From: Ancylobacter moscoviensis
Lineage (GTDB): Bacteria > Pseudomonadota > Alphaproteobacteria > Rhizobiales > Xanthobacteraceae
NCBI RefSeq assembly: GCF_007559435.1
Contig: NZ_VMBP01000002.1
Coordinates: 620,001 to 684,000 of the forward strand
DNA length: 64,000 bases
Reading direction: 5' to 3'
Positions 51,879 to 60,486 of this stretch are shown here, in pieces. The notes under the pieces are model-generated. The model saw only the letters and a program-made list of their open reading frames with translations, was not told where the DNA came from and made no database searches. The translations under genes were made by a program, and so were the position numbers. How positions within the stretch are numbered: the stretch's first letter is position 1; every line of letters begins with the position of its first letter.

Positions 51879-54830
51879 ATGGCGTCTATCAAGATAACCC
51901 GATCTTATTCGCCGACTTCATCTTTGAAGACGTCTTCGCCGCTCCTGGCGGCGGCCGGCAGCCTGACGGGTGGCTCGACCGGTGCGGAGTCGTCCTCGAC
52001 CCTGATGGGGCTCATGTCGACCACGTCGGCGCCCATCTATCAGCTCCGCACCCTGACGACGAACGGCGACTCGGTCGAGATCACCGCCTCGGGGCGCTTC
52101 GAGGTGCGGGGCCTTGCCGGCAACGACGTCATCGCGATTCGCCCCGGGACCACCGGCGGCGACCTGCTCGACGGCGGCGACGGCAACGACACGCTCAACG
52201 CGGCGGAAAGCGACGACGTGCTGATCGGCGGGGCCGGAACCGATCGCCTGAACGGCGGTGCCGGCAACGACGTGCTGAACGGCGGCGCGGGCGGCGACAC
52301 GCTCAATGGCGGGGACGGGATCGACACCGCCGTCTATTCGTCGTCGCCGGCCGCGGTCATCATCTCGCTCAATCTCGATCCGCTGAGGTCGACGCGCGGC
52401 GCCGGCGGCGAGGCCACCGGCGACACGCTGACGAGCATCGAGAACCTCACGGGCTCGTCCTACAACGACGTGCTCTCGGGCAACGCGCTCGACAACCAAC
52501 TCGTCGGCATGCTCGGCAACGACACGCTGCGCGGGGGCGACGGCAACGATCTGCTGATCGGCGACACGATCATCGACGTCGACGGCAACGGCGTGCCGGA
52601 CGACGACGATGGTGACGGCATCCCCGACGGCGTGAACGACACGATGGCGGGCGGCAACGACACGCTCGACGGCGGCGCTGGCAATGACCGGCTGTTCGGC
52701 GGGGGCGGCAACGACACGCTGGTCGGCGGCTTCGGCAATGACGAACTCTATGGCGGCTATGGCGACGACCTGCTGACCAGCGGCGATGGCGACGACCTGC
52801 TGGACGGCGGGGAGGGCGACGACCAGCTCATTGCCGGCTTCGGCAACGACACGCTGCGGGGCGGCGGCGGCAAGGACTGGCTGAACGCCTCGCTGGGCGA
52901 CGACCTGCTCTATGGCGGCGCCGGCGACGACGACCTCAACGCCGGCGACGGCCTCGACCAGCTCTATGGCGAGGAGGGCAACGACGTCCTGCTCGGCGGC
53001 GCGGGCGACGACCTGCTGTATGGCGGCGATGGCGACGACAGGCTCGACGGCGGTTCGGGCAACGATCTCCTCGATGGCGGAGCGGGCTTCGACACGGCCG
53101 ACTACTCGGCCGGCGGGGCGGTCGGCGTCGATCTCGGAGCGGGGGCGACCTCGGGGGCGGCGGCGGGCGACACGCTCGTCTCCATCGAGGCGGTGATAGG
53201 CTCCGGGTTCGACGACATTCTTGCGGGTGACGGCGGCAACAATAGCTTCCGCGGCGGCGGCGGCGCCGACACGCTGGTCGGCCAGGGCGGCATCGACACG
53301 GCGGACTACTCGACCTCGGACGAGGCGGTGACGATCCAGCTCAATTCCAGCGCCGCCGATCCGACCGCCGCGGGCACCGGGACGGGCGGGGACGCCGAGG
53401 GCGACACGCTGATCCTGATCGAGCGGATCATCGGCTCGGCCTTCGCCGACACGCTACTGGGCGGCGAGCTGGGAGACACCCTCGTCGGCGGGGCCGGCGC
53501 GGATGTGCTGAACGGCAATGGCGGGACGGACACGGCGGAATATTCGACCTCCGCCGCCGGCGTGAACGTCGCCATCGATGGGGGCCTGACGACAGTCGGC
53601 GTCGGCGGTGACGCCGAGGGCGACCAGCTCACCAACATCGAGAACCTCATCGGTTCGGCCTATGACGACGTGCTGAGGGCCGGAGCCGGCAACAACCGCC
53701 TCGATGGCGGGGCCGGCAACGACCGGCTGATCGGCGGGCTCGGCGCCGACACGCTGATCGGCGGCGACGGCGTGGATACCGTCGACTATTCGGAATCGAA
53801 CGCCGCCGTCGGCCTCGGCCTCACCGATGTGCCCGGTCAGGCGACGCAGGGCAACGGTGGCCACGCGCAGGGCGACATCATCGCCCAGATCGAGAACATC
53901 ATCGGCTCGGCCTTCAACGACACGCTGCAGGGCAGTGCCGGCGCCAACCGGCTGGAAGGCGGCGACGGCAACGACACGCTGCGCGGCCAGGGCGGCGCGG
54001 ATGTGCTGATCGGCGGGCTCGGCGTCGATACGGCGAGCTATTCGACCTCGGCGAGCGGCGTCAACGTGTCGATCAGTTCCACCGGGACCACGGTCGGCTC
54101 CGGCGGCGACGCGCAGGGCGACCAGCTCAGCGGCATCGAGAACCTGACCGGCTCCGCCTTCGCCGACGTCCTCACGGGCAGCGACGGCGACAACCGGCTG
54201 GAGGGCGGGGCGGGCGACGACCGGCTCGTCGGCGGGCTCGGCGCCGACACGCTGGTGGGCGGCGACGGGTTCGATACGGCCGACTACTCGGCCTCCAACG
54301 CCGGCGTGACCATACAGCTCTCCGCCAATCCGGCGGCGGGCACGCTCGGCTCGGGCGGGCACGCGGCCGGCGACGTGCTCAATACCATCGAGGCGGTGAT
54401 CGGCTCGGCCTTCACCGACACGCTGCTGGGCAGCACGGGCGCCAACAAGCTGGTTTCCGGCGCCGGCAACGACATCATGCGCGGGGGCAGCGGCGCCGAC
54501 CTTCTGGTCGCCACCGGCACGGGGTCGAAGACCCTGTACGGCGACGGCATCTCGGACGGCGGCACGGCCGGGATGGACATCTTCCAGATCATGGGCGGCA
54601 CCAATGTGATCGCCGACTACCAGACCGGGGAAGACATCTACGTCAACAGCCTGAGCAATGCCGCGCTGGTGCAGCTTTCCGGGGGCAACAACCTCGCTTT
54701 GCGCCTCACCGGCTCGACCCACACGACCTATGTGATTGTCGGTACGACCGCGGATCCGACTGCAGCCACCCAGGCCGCCAACACGATCCTCAGCACCGAT
54801 CTCTTCGTGAATCCGAACCTGATCGCCTGA
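51879..54830 (+). CDS. RTX (haemolysin-type calcium-binding) protein with supra-repeats
   Basis: The ATG at 51879 after AGGAAGG gives 983 residues. It has no signal peptide. RTX nonapeptides (GGxGxDxLx) begin near residue 90 and run in blocks, for example [10 protein letters not shown] and [11 protein letters not shown] longer unit of about 80 residues recurs seven times: DTADYS-type start, [17 protein letters not shown], then RTX nonamers. An Asp-rich loop (residues about 230-255) resembles a calcium loop. The C-terminus [12 protein letters not shown] includes an acidic-hydrophobic DLFV that suits type I export signals. No enzymatic domain is seen, so it is likely a surface or adhesive protein. 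The ABC exporter follows. Confidence 0.9.
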   Translation: MASIKITRSYSPTSSLKTSSPLLAAAGSLTGGSTGAESSSTLMGLMSTTSAPIYQLRTLTTNGDSVEITASGRFEVRGLAGNDVIAIRPGTTGGDLLDGGDGNDTLNAAESDDVLIGGAGTDRLNGGAGNDVLNGGAGGDTLNGGDGIDTAVYSSSPAAVIISLNLDPLRSTRGAGGEATGDTLTSIENLTGSSYNDVLSGNALDNQLVGMLGNDTLRGGDGNDLLIGDTIIDVDGNGVPDDDDGDGIPDGVNDTMAGGNDTLDGGAGNDRLFGGGGNDTLVGGFGNDELYGGYGDDLLTSGDGDDLLDGGEGDDQLIAGFGNDTLRGGGGKDWLNASLGDDLLYGGAGDDDLNAGDGLDQLYGEEGNDVLLGGAGDDLLYGGDGDDRLDGGSGNDLLDGGAGFDTADYSAGGAVGVDLGAGATSGAAAGDTLVSIEAVIGSGFDDILAGDGGNNSFRGGGGADTLVGQGGIDTADYSTSDEAVTIQLNSSAADPTAAGTGTGGDAEGDTLILIERIIGSAFADTLLGGELGDTLVGGAGADVLNGNGGTDTAEYSTSAAGVNVAIDGGLTTVGVGGDAEGDQLTNIENLIGSAYDDVLRAGAGNNRLDGGAGNDRLIGGLGADTLIGGDGVDTVDYSESNAAVGLGLTDVPGQATQGNGGHAQGDIIAQIENIIGSAFNDTLQGSAGANRLEGGDGNDTLRGQGGADVLIGGLGVDTASYSTSASGVNVSISSTGTTVGSGGDAQGDQLSGIENLTGSAFADVLTGSDGDNRLEGGAGDDRLVGGLGADTLVGGDGFDTADYSASNAGVTIQLSANPAAGTLGSGGHAAGDVLNTIEAVIGSAFTDTLLGSTGANKLVSGAGNDIMRGGSGADLLVATGTGSKTLYGDGISDGGTAGMDIFQIMGGTNVIADYQTGEDIYVNSLSNAALVQLSGGNNLALRLTGSTHTTYVIVGTTADPTAATQAANTILSTDLFVNPNLIA
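53093..54430 (+). repeat. Tandem supra-repeats inside the RTX gene
   Basis: Units starting with DTADYS or similar (first bases near 53093, 53294, 53525, 53775, 54026 and 54272, plus a more distant one at 52322) are spaced by 200-250 bases. Each has a DTADYS strand, a GG(D/H)A.GD.L stretch, an IE..IGSAF box and RTX nonamers. This suggests growth by duplication. Confidence 0.8.
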
Positions 54831-54893
54831 CGGGAGGGGCGGGCCCGCGCGGCCCGCCCTCGGGCACCACGCTCACATGCAACGGGGGCTTCG

Positions 54894-56648
54894 ATGTCGA
54901 CGCGTGACAAATGGTTCCGCAACAACGAAACGGATCTCGAACTGGCCATGGCGCAGTGCCGGCAGGCGCTGGGGCCGCTTATCCTGTTCAGCCTGGCGAT
55001 CAACCTGCTGACCCTGGCCTCGCCGCTCTACATGCTGCAGGTCTACGACCGGGTCATGGTGACGGGCAATGTCGACACGCTGGTGATGCTCACCGTCATG
55101 GCCGCCGCGGCGTTGCTGCTGTTCGGCATGCTGGACAGCATCCGCTCGGTGCTGACGGTGCGGATGAGCACATGGCTGTCGGATCGGCTGGGGCCGGTCT
55201 ATCTGGCGCATTCCGTCCGTTCCCGGCTGCTGGGCGACGGCTCCGGCGCGCAGCCGCTGCGCGACCTGCAGCAGATCCAGAACTTCATCTCCTCGCCGGG
55301 GCTGGGCGTGTTCTTCGACGCGCCCTGGGCGCCGGTCTATCTCCTGCTCATCTGGATGCTGCATCCGGCGCTGGGAACGCTCGCCATCGCCTCGACCATC
55401 GTGCTGCTGCTGCTCGGCCTCGCCAACGAGGCGATCACCCGCCGGTCGACGCAGGTGGCCAGCCAGTCGCAGATCGTCGCGACGATGCAGGCCGAGACCA
55501 CGATCCGAAACGCCGAGGTCGTCTCCGCCATGGGCATGCTGCCGGCGCTGATCGACCATTGGCGCACGGCCAACAATGTCGGGCTGCAGGCGACGCAGAA
55601 GGCGAGCGAGCGCGGCGCCTTCCTGCTCGGCCTGACCAAGTTCGCGCGGCTCTTCATGCAGTCCGGCATTCTCGGGCTCGGCGCCTATCTGGTTCTGAAG
55701 GGGCAGGTGTCGGGCGGCGTCATGATCGCCTCGTCCATCCTGCTCGGCCGCGCGCTGGCGCCGGTCGAGATGGCCATGGCGACCTGGCGCAATTTCTCGG
55801 TGGCGCGCGTCGCCTATGCCCGGCTGAAGACGCGACTGGAAAGCCTGCCGGACGAGAGCCGCCGCATCAGCCTGCCGGAGCCGAAGGGGCAGGTGAACCT
55901 CCAGCATGTCAGCTTCGTGCCGCCGGGCTCGTCGGCGCCGGTGCTCCAGCAGGTGAGCTTCCAGGCGACGCCCGGCGAAGCGATCGCGGTGATCGGCCCT
56001 TCCGCCAGCGGAAAGAGTTCGCTGTGCCGGCTTCTGGTCGGCGTCGCCCGGCCGACCGGCGGGGTGGTGCGGCTCGACGGCTCGGACCTGAAGCACTGGA
56101 ACCCGGACGAGCTGGGCCGCCACATCGGCTATCTCCCGCAGGAGCCCGAGCTGTTCCCCGGCACGGTGCGCGACAACATCGCCCGCATGAACTGCACGGA
56201 CGAGGCCGCCGTGATCCAGGCCGCCATGCTGGCGCACGCCCATGAGATGATCCAGCTGCTGCCGAACGGCTACGACACGCCGATCGGCGACGGCGGGCTG
56301 CGGCTCTCCGGCGGGCAGCGCCAGCGCATCGGGCTGGCGCGGGCCATCTACGGCGTGCCGAAGCTGATCGTGCTCGACGAGCCCAACGCCAATCTCGACC
56401 AGGCGGGCGAGGCGGCGCTCTCGGCGGCGATCGAGGAAATGAAGGCCAAGGGGGCGACGCTGCTCATCGTCGGGCACCGGCCCTCGACCATCGCCCAGGC
56501 GGACAAGATCCTGCTGCTGCGGGAGGGGCGGGTGGAGGCGTTCGGCGTCCGCGACGAGATCCTCAAGCGGCTGCGCGTGGCGGCGACCGGGCCGCTGCCG
56601 GCCGAAAGGGAGCAACAGGAGCGTCTGACGGCGGAAGCCGCCGGATAG
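54894..56648 (+). CDS. Type I secretion ABC transporter (PrtD/HasD family)
   Basis: The 584-residue fusion of membrane and ATPase parts has the PrtD signature LASPLYMLQVYDRV in its first hydrophobic segments. Six membrane helices run to about 300. The ATPase has Walker A GPSASGKSSLCR, Q-loop GYLPQEPELFPGTVRDNIAR, signature LSGGQRQRIGLARA and Walker B LIVLDEPNANLD. It lacks the C39-peptidase-like domain of HlyB, as PrtD and HasD do. It drives export of RTX substrates through HlyD and TolC. It is 63 bases below the RTX gene and cotranscribed with the adaptor. Confidence 0.93.
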   Translation: MSTRDKWFRNNETDLELAMAQCRQALGPLILFSLAINLLTLASPLYMLQVYDRVMVTGNVDTLVMLTVMAAAALLLFGMLDSIRSVLTVRMSTWLSDRLGPVYLAHSVRSRLLGDGSGAQPLRDLQQIQNFISSPGLGVFFDAPWAPVYLLLIWMLHPALGTLAIASTIVLLLLGLANEAITRRSTQVASQSQIVATMQAETTIRNAEVVSAMGMLPALIDHWRTANNVGLQATQKASERGAFLLGLTKFARLFMQSGILGLGAYLVLKGQVSGGVMIASSILLGRALAPVEMAMATWRNFSVARVAYARLKTRLESLPDESRRISLPEPKGQVNLQHVSFVPPGSSAPVLQQVSFQATPGEAIAVIGPSASGKSSLCRLLVGVARPTGGVVRLDGSDLKHWNPDELGRHIGYLPQEPELFPGTVRDNIARMNCTDEAAVIQAAMLAHAHEMIQLLPNGYDTPIGDGGLRLSGGQRQRIGLARAIYGVPKLIVLDEPNANLDQAGEAALSAAIEEMKAKGATLLIVGHRPSTIAQADKILLLREGRVEAFGVRDEILKRLRVAATGPLPAEREQQERLTAEAAG

Positions 56649-56688
56649 TCAGATCAGCCGTCAGCACCCGCTTCACAGGGGTAATGCC

Positions 56689-58056
56689 ATGCGCTCCGAA
56701 TCCAAAGCTCTTGTCGTGCTGGACCGTTACGGCACGCCGCGCCTGTCGGCGGCCAGCGATGCGGCCTCCTTCCGTCGGGCCGTGCGCGGACCGAAATGGA
56801 TGGGCGGAATAATGATCCTCGCCTTTCTCGGCAGCTTTCTCGCCTGGGGCTTTCTCGCCCCGCTGGCGGGCGGCGCGGTCGCGGCCGGCATCATCAGCCC
56901 GGATGGCAGCCGGCGCGTCGTCCAGCACCTCGAAGGCGGCATCATTGCCCGCCTCAACGTGAAGGACGGCGACGAAGTGACCGCCGGCCAGCCTCTGGTC
57001 GTGCTGCAAAGCATCCAGCCGGAAACGGTGATGCGCACGCAGCTGAACCGCTACCTGACCCTCGTCGCCATGCGGGCCCGGCTCATCGCCGAACAGGAGG
57101 GGGCGAAGGAAATCAGGTTTCCCGACGAACTGCTGGCGGAGAAATCGCCCGAGCTGCCCACCATTCTCGATGGGCAGCGGACGATGTTCGAGACCCGCCG
57201 CAACTCGGACCAGCGCCAGCGCGAGATCCTGCGCCGGCGCATCGAGCAGTCGCAGCACCAGATCAAGGCGCTGGAGGCGCAGGCTTCCTCCGCCGTCCAG
57301 CAGCTCGAGCTGATCGCCGAGGAGCTGAAGGGCAAGCGCTACCTGCTGCAGAAGGACCTCATCCGCAAGGCGGAGGTGCTGAGCCTGGAGCGCGCGCGGG
57401 CCGAGATCGAAGGCCGGCGCGGCGAGTATCTGGGCATGATCTCGCGAGCGGAGCAGCAGATCGGCGAAACCGAGGTGCAGATCCTCGCGCTCGACGCCGA
57501 ACGCGCGGATGCGGTGTCCGAGCAGATGGACAAGGTGCGGGTCGAGCTCGCCGACGTGACCGAGCGCCTGCAGTCCAGCCGCGACATCTACGAGCGGACG
57601 ATCATCACGGCGCCGGTGAACGGCACCGTGGTCAATCTGCGCTTCAAGACGATAGGCGGCGTCATCAAGGCCGGCGAGCCGATCCTGGACATCGTGCCGG
57701 TCGAGGAAACGCTGCTGATCGAAGCGCGCATCTCGCCCGTCGATATCGACGTGGTGCATCCCGGACTGGCGGCGCAGGTGCACCTGACGGCCTTCTCGCG
57801 CTGGGCGCTGCCGCGGATCGACGGCGTGGTCCGGTCGGTTTCCGCCGACGCGATGGTCGACGAGACCACCGGCCAGACCTACTACATGGCGCGGGTCGAG
57901 GTGGACCCGAGCGAGCTGAAGCAGTTCAACGACCTGATCGAGCTCCAGCCGGGCATGCCCGCGGAGGTGTTGATCGTATCGAAAGAACGTACATTTCTGG
58001 ACTATCTGGCCGAGCCCTTCCGCAATGTCATGCGCAGGAGCTTCCGGGAAGCCTAG
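56689..58056 (+). CDS. HlyD-family type I secretion adaptor (PrtE/HasE)
   Basis: The 455-residue membrane fusion protein has one N-terminal membrane helix (about 38-65), the family motif RRVVQHLEGGIIARLNVKDG, a long coiled coil (about 130-290) and a lipoyl/beta-barrel part with TIITAPVNGTVVNLRF. The C-terminal YYMARVEVDPSEL and LQPGMPAEVLI are standard. It links the ABC protein to a TolC-type outer-membrane channel, which is not encoded in the window. Spacing of 40 bases suggests one operon with the ABC gene. Confidence 0.93.
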   Translation: MRSESKALVVLDRYGTPRLSAASDAASFRRAVRGPKWMGGIMILAFLGSFLAWGFLAPLAGGAVAAGIISPDGSRRVVQHLEGGIIARLNVKDGDEVTAGQPLVVLQSIQPETVMRTQLNRYLTLVAMRARLIAEQEGAKEIRFPDELLAEKSPELPTILDGQRTMFETRRNSDQRQREILRRRIEQSQHQIKALEAQASSAVQQLELIAEELKGKRYLLQKDLIRKAEVLSLERARAEIEGRRGEYLGMISRAEQQIGETEVQILALDAERADAVSEQMDKVRVELADVTERLQSSRDIYERTIITAPVNGTVVNLRFKTIGGVIKAGEPILDIVPVEETLLIEARISPVDIDVVHPGLAAQVHLTAFSRWALPRIDGVVRSVSADAMVDETTGQTYYMARVEVDPSELKQFNDLIELQPGMPAEVLIVSKERTFLDYLAEPFRNVMRRSFREA

Positions 58057-58312
58057 GCAATATATGCCGGGACGGTTCCGCGGGCGTTCAGGACTTAAGT
58101 ATTCGTGGATTTTAGATGGAAATGTGCGGGTGACTACAATGTCTTTTGCCTGTTTCCGGTGGCGAGTAGGGTGCGGCATTTAGCTGAACTTGCGGTGGCA
58201 AAACCGCTCGGGAGGCTATAATATGACATTTGGCGGGTTAACGTGCTTGAACTCTATCTTGCGGGGCCGGGATCATCTTCATGGTGAAGTTGGCCGGTGG
58301 AGGAAAAGTATC

Positions 58313-59143
58313 ATGACCGAAGAAGGTGTAGAGAAAGCGGGCTGCGTTAGTATAGTTTTGTTAGACGACCTACCTTTGAGACGCGCGAGCATCAAATCCC
58401 TGCTGCGGGATTGGGCTCTCGAAGAGCGAGTTTCATTGGATACAATCGAGGCGGACAGCTCCGACCGGCTAGATCATATCGAGCGTCGCCCGGAACTGCT
58501 CGTCTACAACTCAGGCTACGTCGCTACCGCCGTGGGCGAGTGGCGCGCGCGGATCGACCGGCTGCGGCAGGCTTTGCCGGATGTGCCGCTGGTCATCATC
58601 TCCGAAGGCGACAACGCGCATGAGGTGATCGAGGCGCTGAAGGCCGGGGTTCGCGGCTTCATCAGCGCGCAGATGCCGCCCGCCATCGTGTTTCAGGCGC
58701 TGCGGTTCATCCTCGGCGGGGGCGTGTACTTTCCGCCCAGCGCGCTGCTCCAGGCGCAGGCCGGTACCTACAGCGCCGAATGGCGACGTACCGGTCCCAC
58801 GACGGTCACGGCGCGATACCGCGTGCAGTGCTCCGGCCTGACTGAGCGCCAGGCGGCGGTGTGGCGGCTGCTCCAGCACGGTCACTCGAACAAGGTGATC
58901 GCGCGCGAGCTGTCGATGTGCGAGTCGACCGTGAAGGTCCACATGCGCCAGATCATGCGCAAGCTGGGCGCGACCAACCGGACGCAGGCGGCGCTGTGCA
59001 GCGTCGAGGCGGTCTCCGGGAACGAGGAAGCCGATGCCGCCGCCGGCGGCCTCGACGAGCCGGCGCGTCCCTGCGCGCTGGTCGGGGCGGAGCCGGACGG
59101 CGTACGCGCCGTGAACGGGCAGGTAGTCGGCTCGGTTCTCTAG
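58313..59143 (+). CDS. NarL/LuxR-type regulator with degenerate receiver
   Basis: The start MTEEGVEKAG after GGAGGAAAAG gives 276 residues. A start at 58223 after GGAGG, adding 30 residues, is also plausible. The receiver-like domain (12-145) has the acidic pair LLDDLPLRR, but the acceptor position reads LLVYNSGY (Asn66 for Asp) and the usual Lys is missing. So it is probably not phosphorylated. The LuxR HTH is at about 182-235: LTERQAAVWRLLQHGHSN, ELSMCESTVKVHM, LGATNRTQAAL. It lies beyond the secretion genes and is a likely regulator of them (inference). A paralogue follows. Confidence 0.82.
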   Translation: MTEEGVEKAGCVSIVLLDDLPLRRASIKSLLRDWALEERVSLDTIEADSSDRLDHIERRPELLVYNSGYVATAVGEWRARIDRLRQALPDVPLVIISEGDNAHEVIEALKAGVRGFISAQMPPAIVFQALRFILGGGVYFPPSALLQAQAGTYSAEWRRTGPTTVTARYRVQCSGLTERQAAVWRLLQHGHSNKVIARELSMCESTVKVHMRQIMRKLGATNRTQAALCSVEAVSGNEEADAAAGGLDEPARPCALVGAEPDGVRAVNGQVVGSVL

Positions 59144-59180
59144 GCGCCCGGCATTGTTCTGGTGTCCGATCCGGTACCGG

Positions 59181-59199
59181 AAGCGTTATTCCGCTTTTG
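59181..59199 (+). terminator. Weak terminator after the regulator gene
   Basis: AAGCG and CGCTT form a 5-base stem around a 6-base loop, followed by TTG, about 40 bases after the stop. Low strength. Confidence 0.35.
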
Positions 59200-59306
59200 T
59201 ATGAGAATGTCTTGCGTTCGGCGGATGTAGTTTCGGTTATACATCTTCTGATATATTTGTTTTTACTTAGTATTGCGCAATATTCGTTGTGTTCGTTCCC
59301 GATGGC

Positions 59307-60098
59307 ATGGACCGCTCGCCGGCACGGCGGCGGCCCTGCACGGGACGGGGATGCCAACGAATATTGGGTGCGGTCTTGCCGGAAGCGGTCATCAAGGAGC
59401 TCGAGCCGAGGGTGCTCATCGCCGATGTCCTCCCGCTTCGCGGGGTGGGCATCAAGGGGTTGCTGCGGGATTGGGCGCAGCTTCATGGGGTCGAGCTGGA
59501 CCTCATGGACCCCTCCGCGGCGGAAGAGGGCGAGCAGCCTTCCCACACTTATCGGATGGTCATCCTCAGCCTGGGGCACCTGTCGGTCGTCGACCGGCTG
59601 TCGCTGGGCTGGCTCGCCCGGCTGCAATATCTCTATCCCGACGCGCCGATGGTCATCTGGTCCGACCGGAACGGGCCGCAGGAGGCGTTGCAGGCGCTGC
59701 GGCACGGGGCGCAGGGCTTCGTGCCGACGATGACCACGCCGCAACTGGCGCTGCAGGCGCTGACCTTCATCATGAGCGGGGGAACTTTCTTCCCGCCGGA
59801 GGCCCTGACCGACCTGCGGCCTTCCGACGCCGAGGAGCGGGGGACGACCTTCATCGGCCGCTCGGAGCCCGAGGACGGGCCGAACGGCCATGGCCGGACG
59901 ATGATATTGCATCGCGTCCCGCCGCCGGCCGGGTCGACGGTAAGGCGCGGCCGGGCGCTTTTGCGCTGTACGATACGAACCCGCCGCCGTCCGTCCGGGA
60001 TCGGCGAGGGGAAGGGCGAGGGCGATCCGACGGCGCGCCCTGCAGCCGTCGGGGCGGTCCTGCGGTTGCGCCTGCGCGGGAGATGCCGGCCGGGGTAG
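59307..60098 (+). CDS. Pseudo-receiver protein without DNA-binding domain
   Basis: The 263-residue frame starts at an ATG, but family similarity begins only near VLPEAVIKELEPRVLIAD, so the true start may be near 59374. The receiver-like part closely parallels the preceding gene (LPLRGVGIKGLLRDWA, GGTFFPPEAL), with Ser at the acceptor position (VILSLGHL). After that domain the sequence is low-complexity and Arg-rich with no HTH in any frame. It may be a truncated duplicate, a dominant-negative partner of the preceding regulator, or a decaying gene. Confidence 0.6.
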   Translation: MDRSPARRRPCTGRGCQRILGAVLPEAVIKELEPRVLIADVLPLRGVGIKGLLRDWAQLHGVELDLMDPSAAEEGEQPSHTYRMVILSLGHLSVVDRLSLGWLARLQYLYPDAPMVIWSDRNGPQEALQALRHGAQGFVPTMTTPQLALQALTFIMSGGTFFPPEALTDLRPSDAEERGTTFIGRSEPEDGPNGHGRTMILHRVPPPAGSTVRRGRALLRCTIRTRRRPSGIGEGKGEGDPTARPAAVGAVLRLRLRGRCRPG

Positions 60099-60486
60099 GG
60101 GCGGGTGCCGGCGAGCGGCGCCGTATGCTCCCCGTCGTGTTCCGCGCGGATGGGAGAGAATCAGTCCGCTTTTCAGCTAAAGAGCATTTCTTGCGAATAG
60201 AACGCATCTCTGCCCGGAAATTGGGCATTGCCCATGCGCATGAGTATCGTTTATTCAGTTTATAATTATTACATATATGAATAATGGCCTTTTCTGGAGC
60301 GATTAAACCGATACAGATTTTAATCGTTCCAAGAGTTGGCTTGAAGTAGAATTCCTAAAAATCAAATATATACGTGATTTGACTCAAATATTTACTTTTA
60401 ATATCTGTCCCCGCTGAAACGGGCGCAGCGTAAGGCAGCGTCTTCATGGGAAGCGGGCGCCAGCGCGCCCTCGGGGACAGACGACG
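60099..60486. other. AT-rich upstream region of the haem receptor gene (388 bases)
   Basis: No gene is seen. The segment 60240-60410 is strongly AT-rich. It contains GATTAAA and TTTAATC (60301-60325, inverted, 11-base spacer) and TAGAATTCCTA (60347-60357), which vaguely resembles an iron-control element (TTTAGAA..TTCTAAA) bound by Irr. It should hold an iron-responsive promoter of the haem uptake genes, but the exact site is uncertain. Confidence 0.45.

Noticed and set aside
60347-60357. Irr iron-control box
   Set aside because: TAGAATTCCTA matches the consensus only partly and half-site spacing is wrong, so it is mentioned only as a weak possibility.
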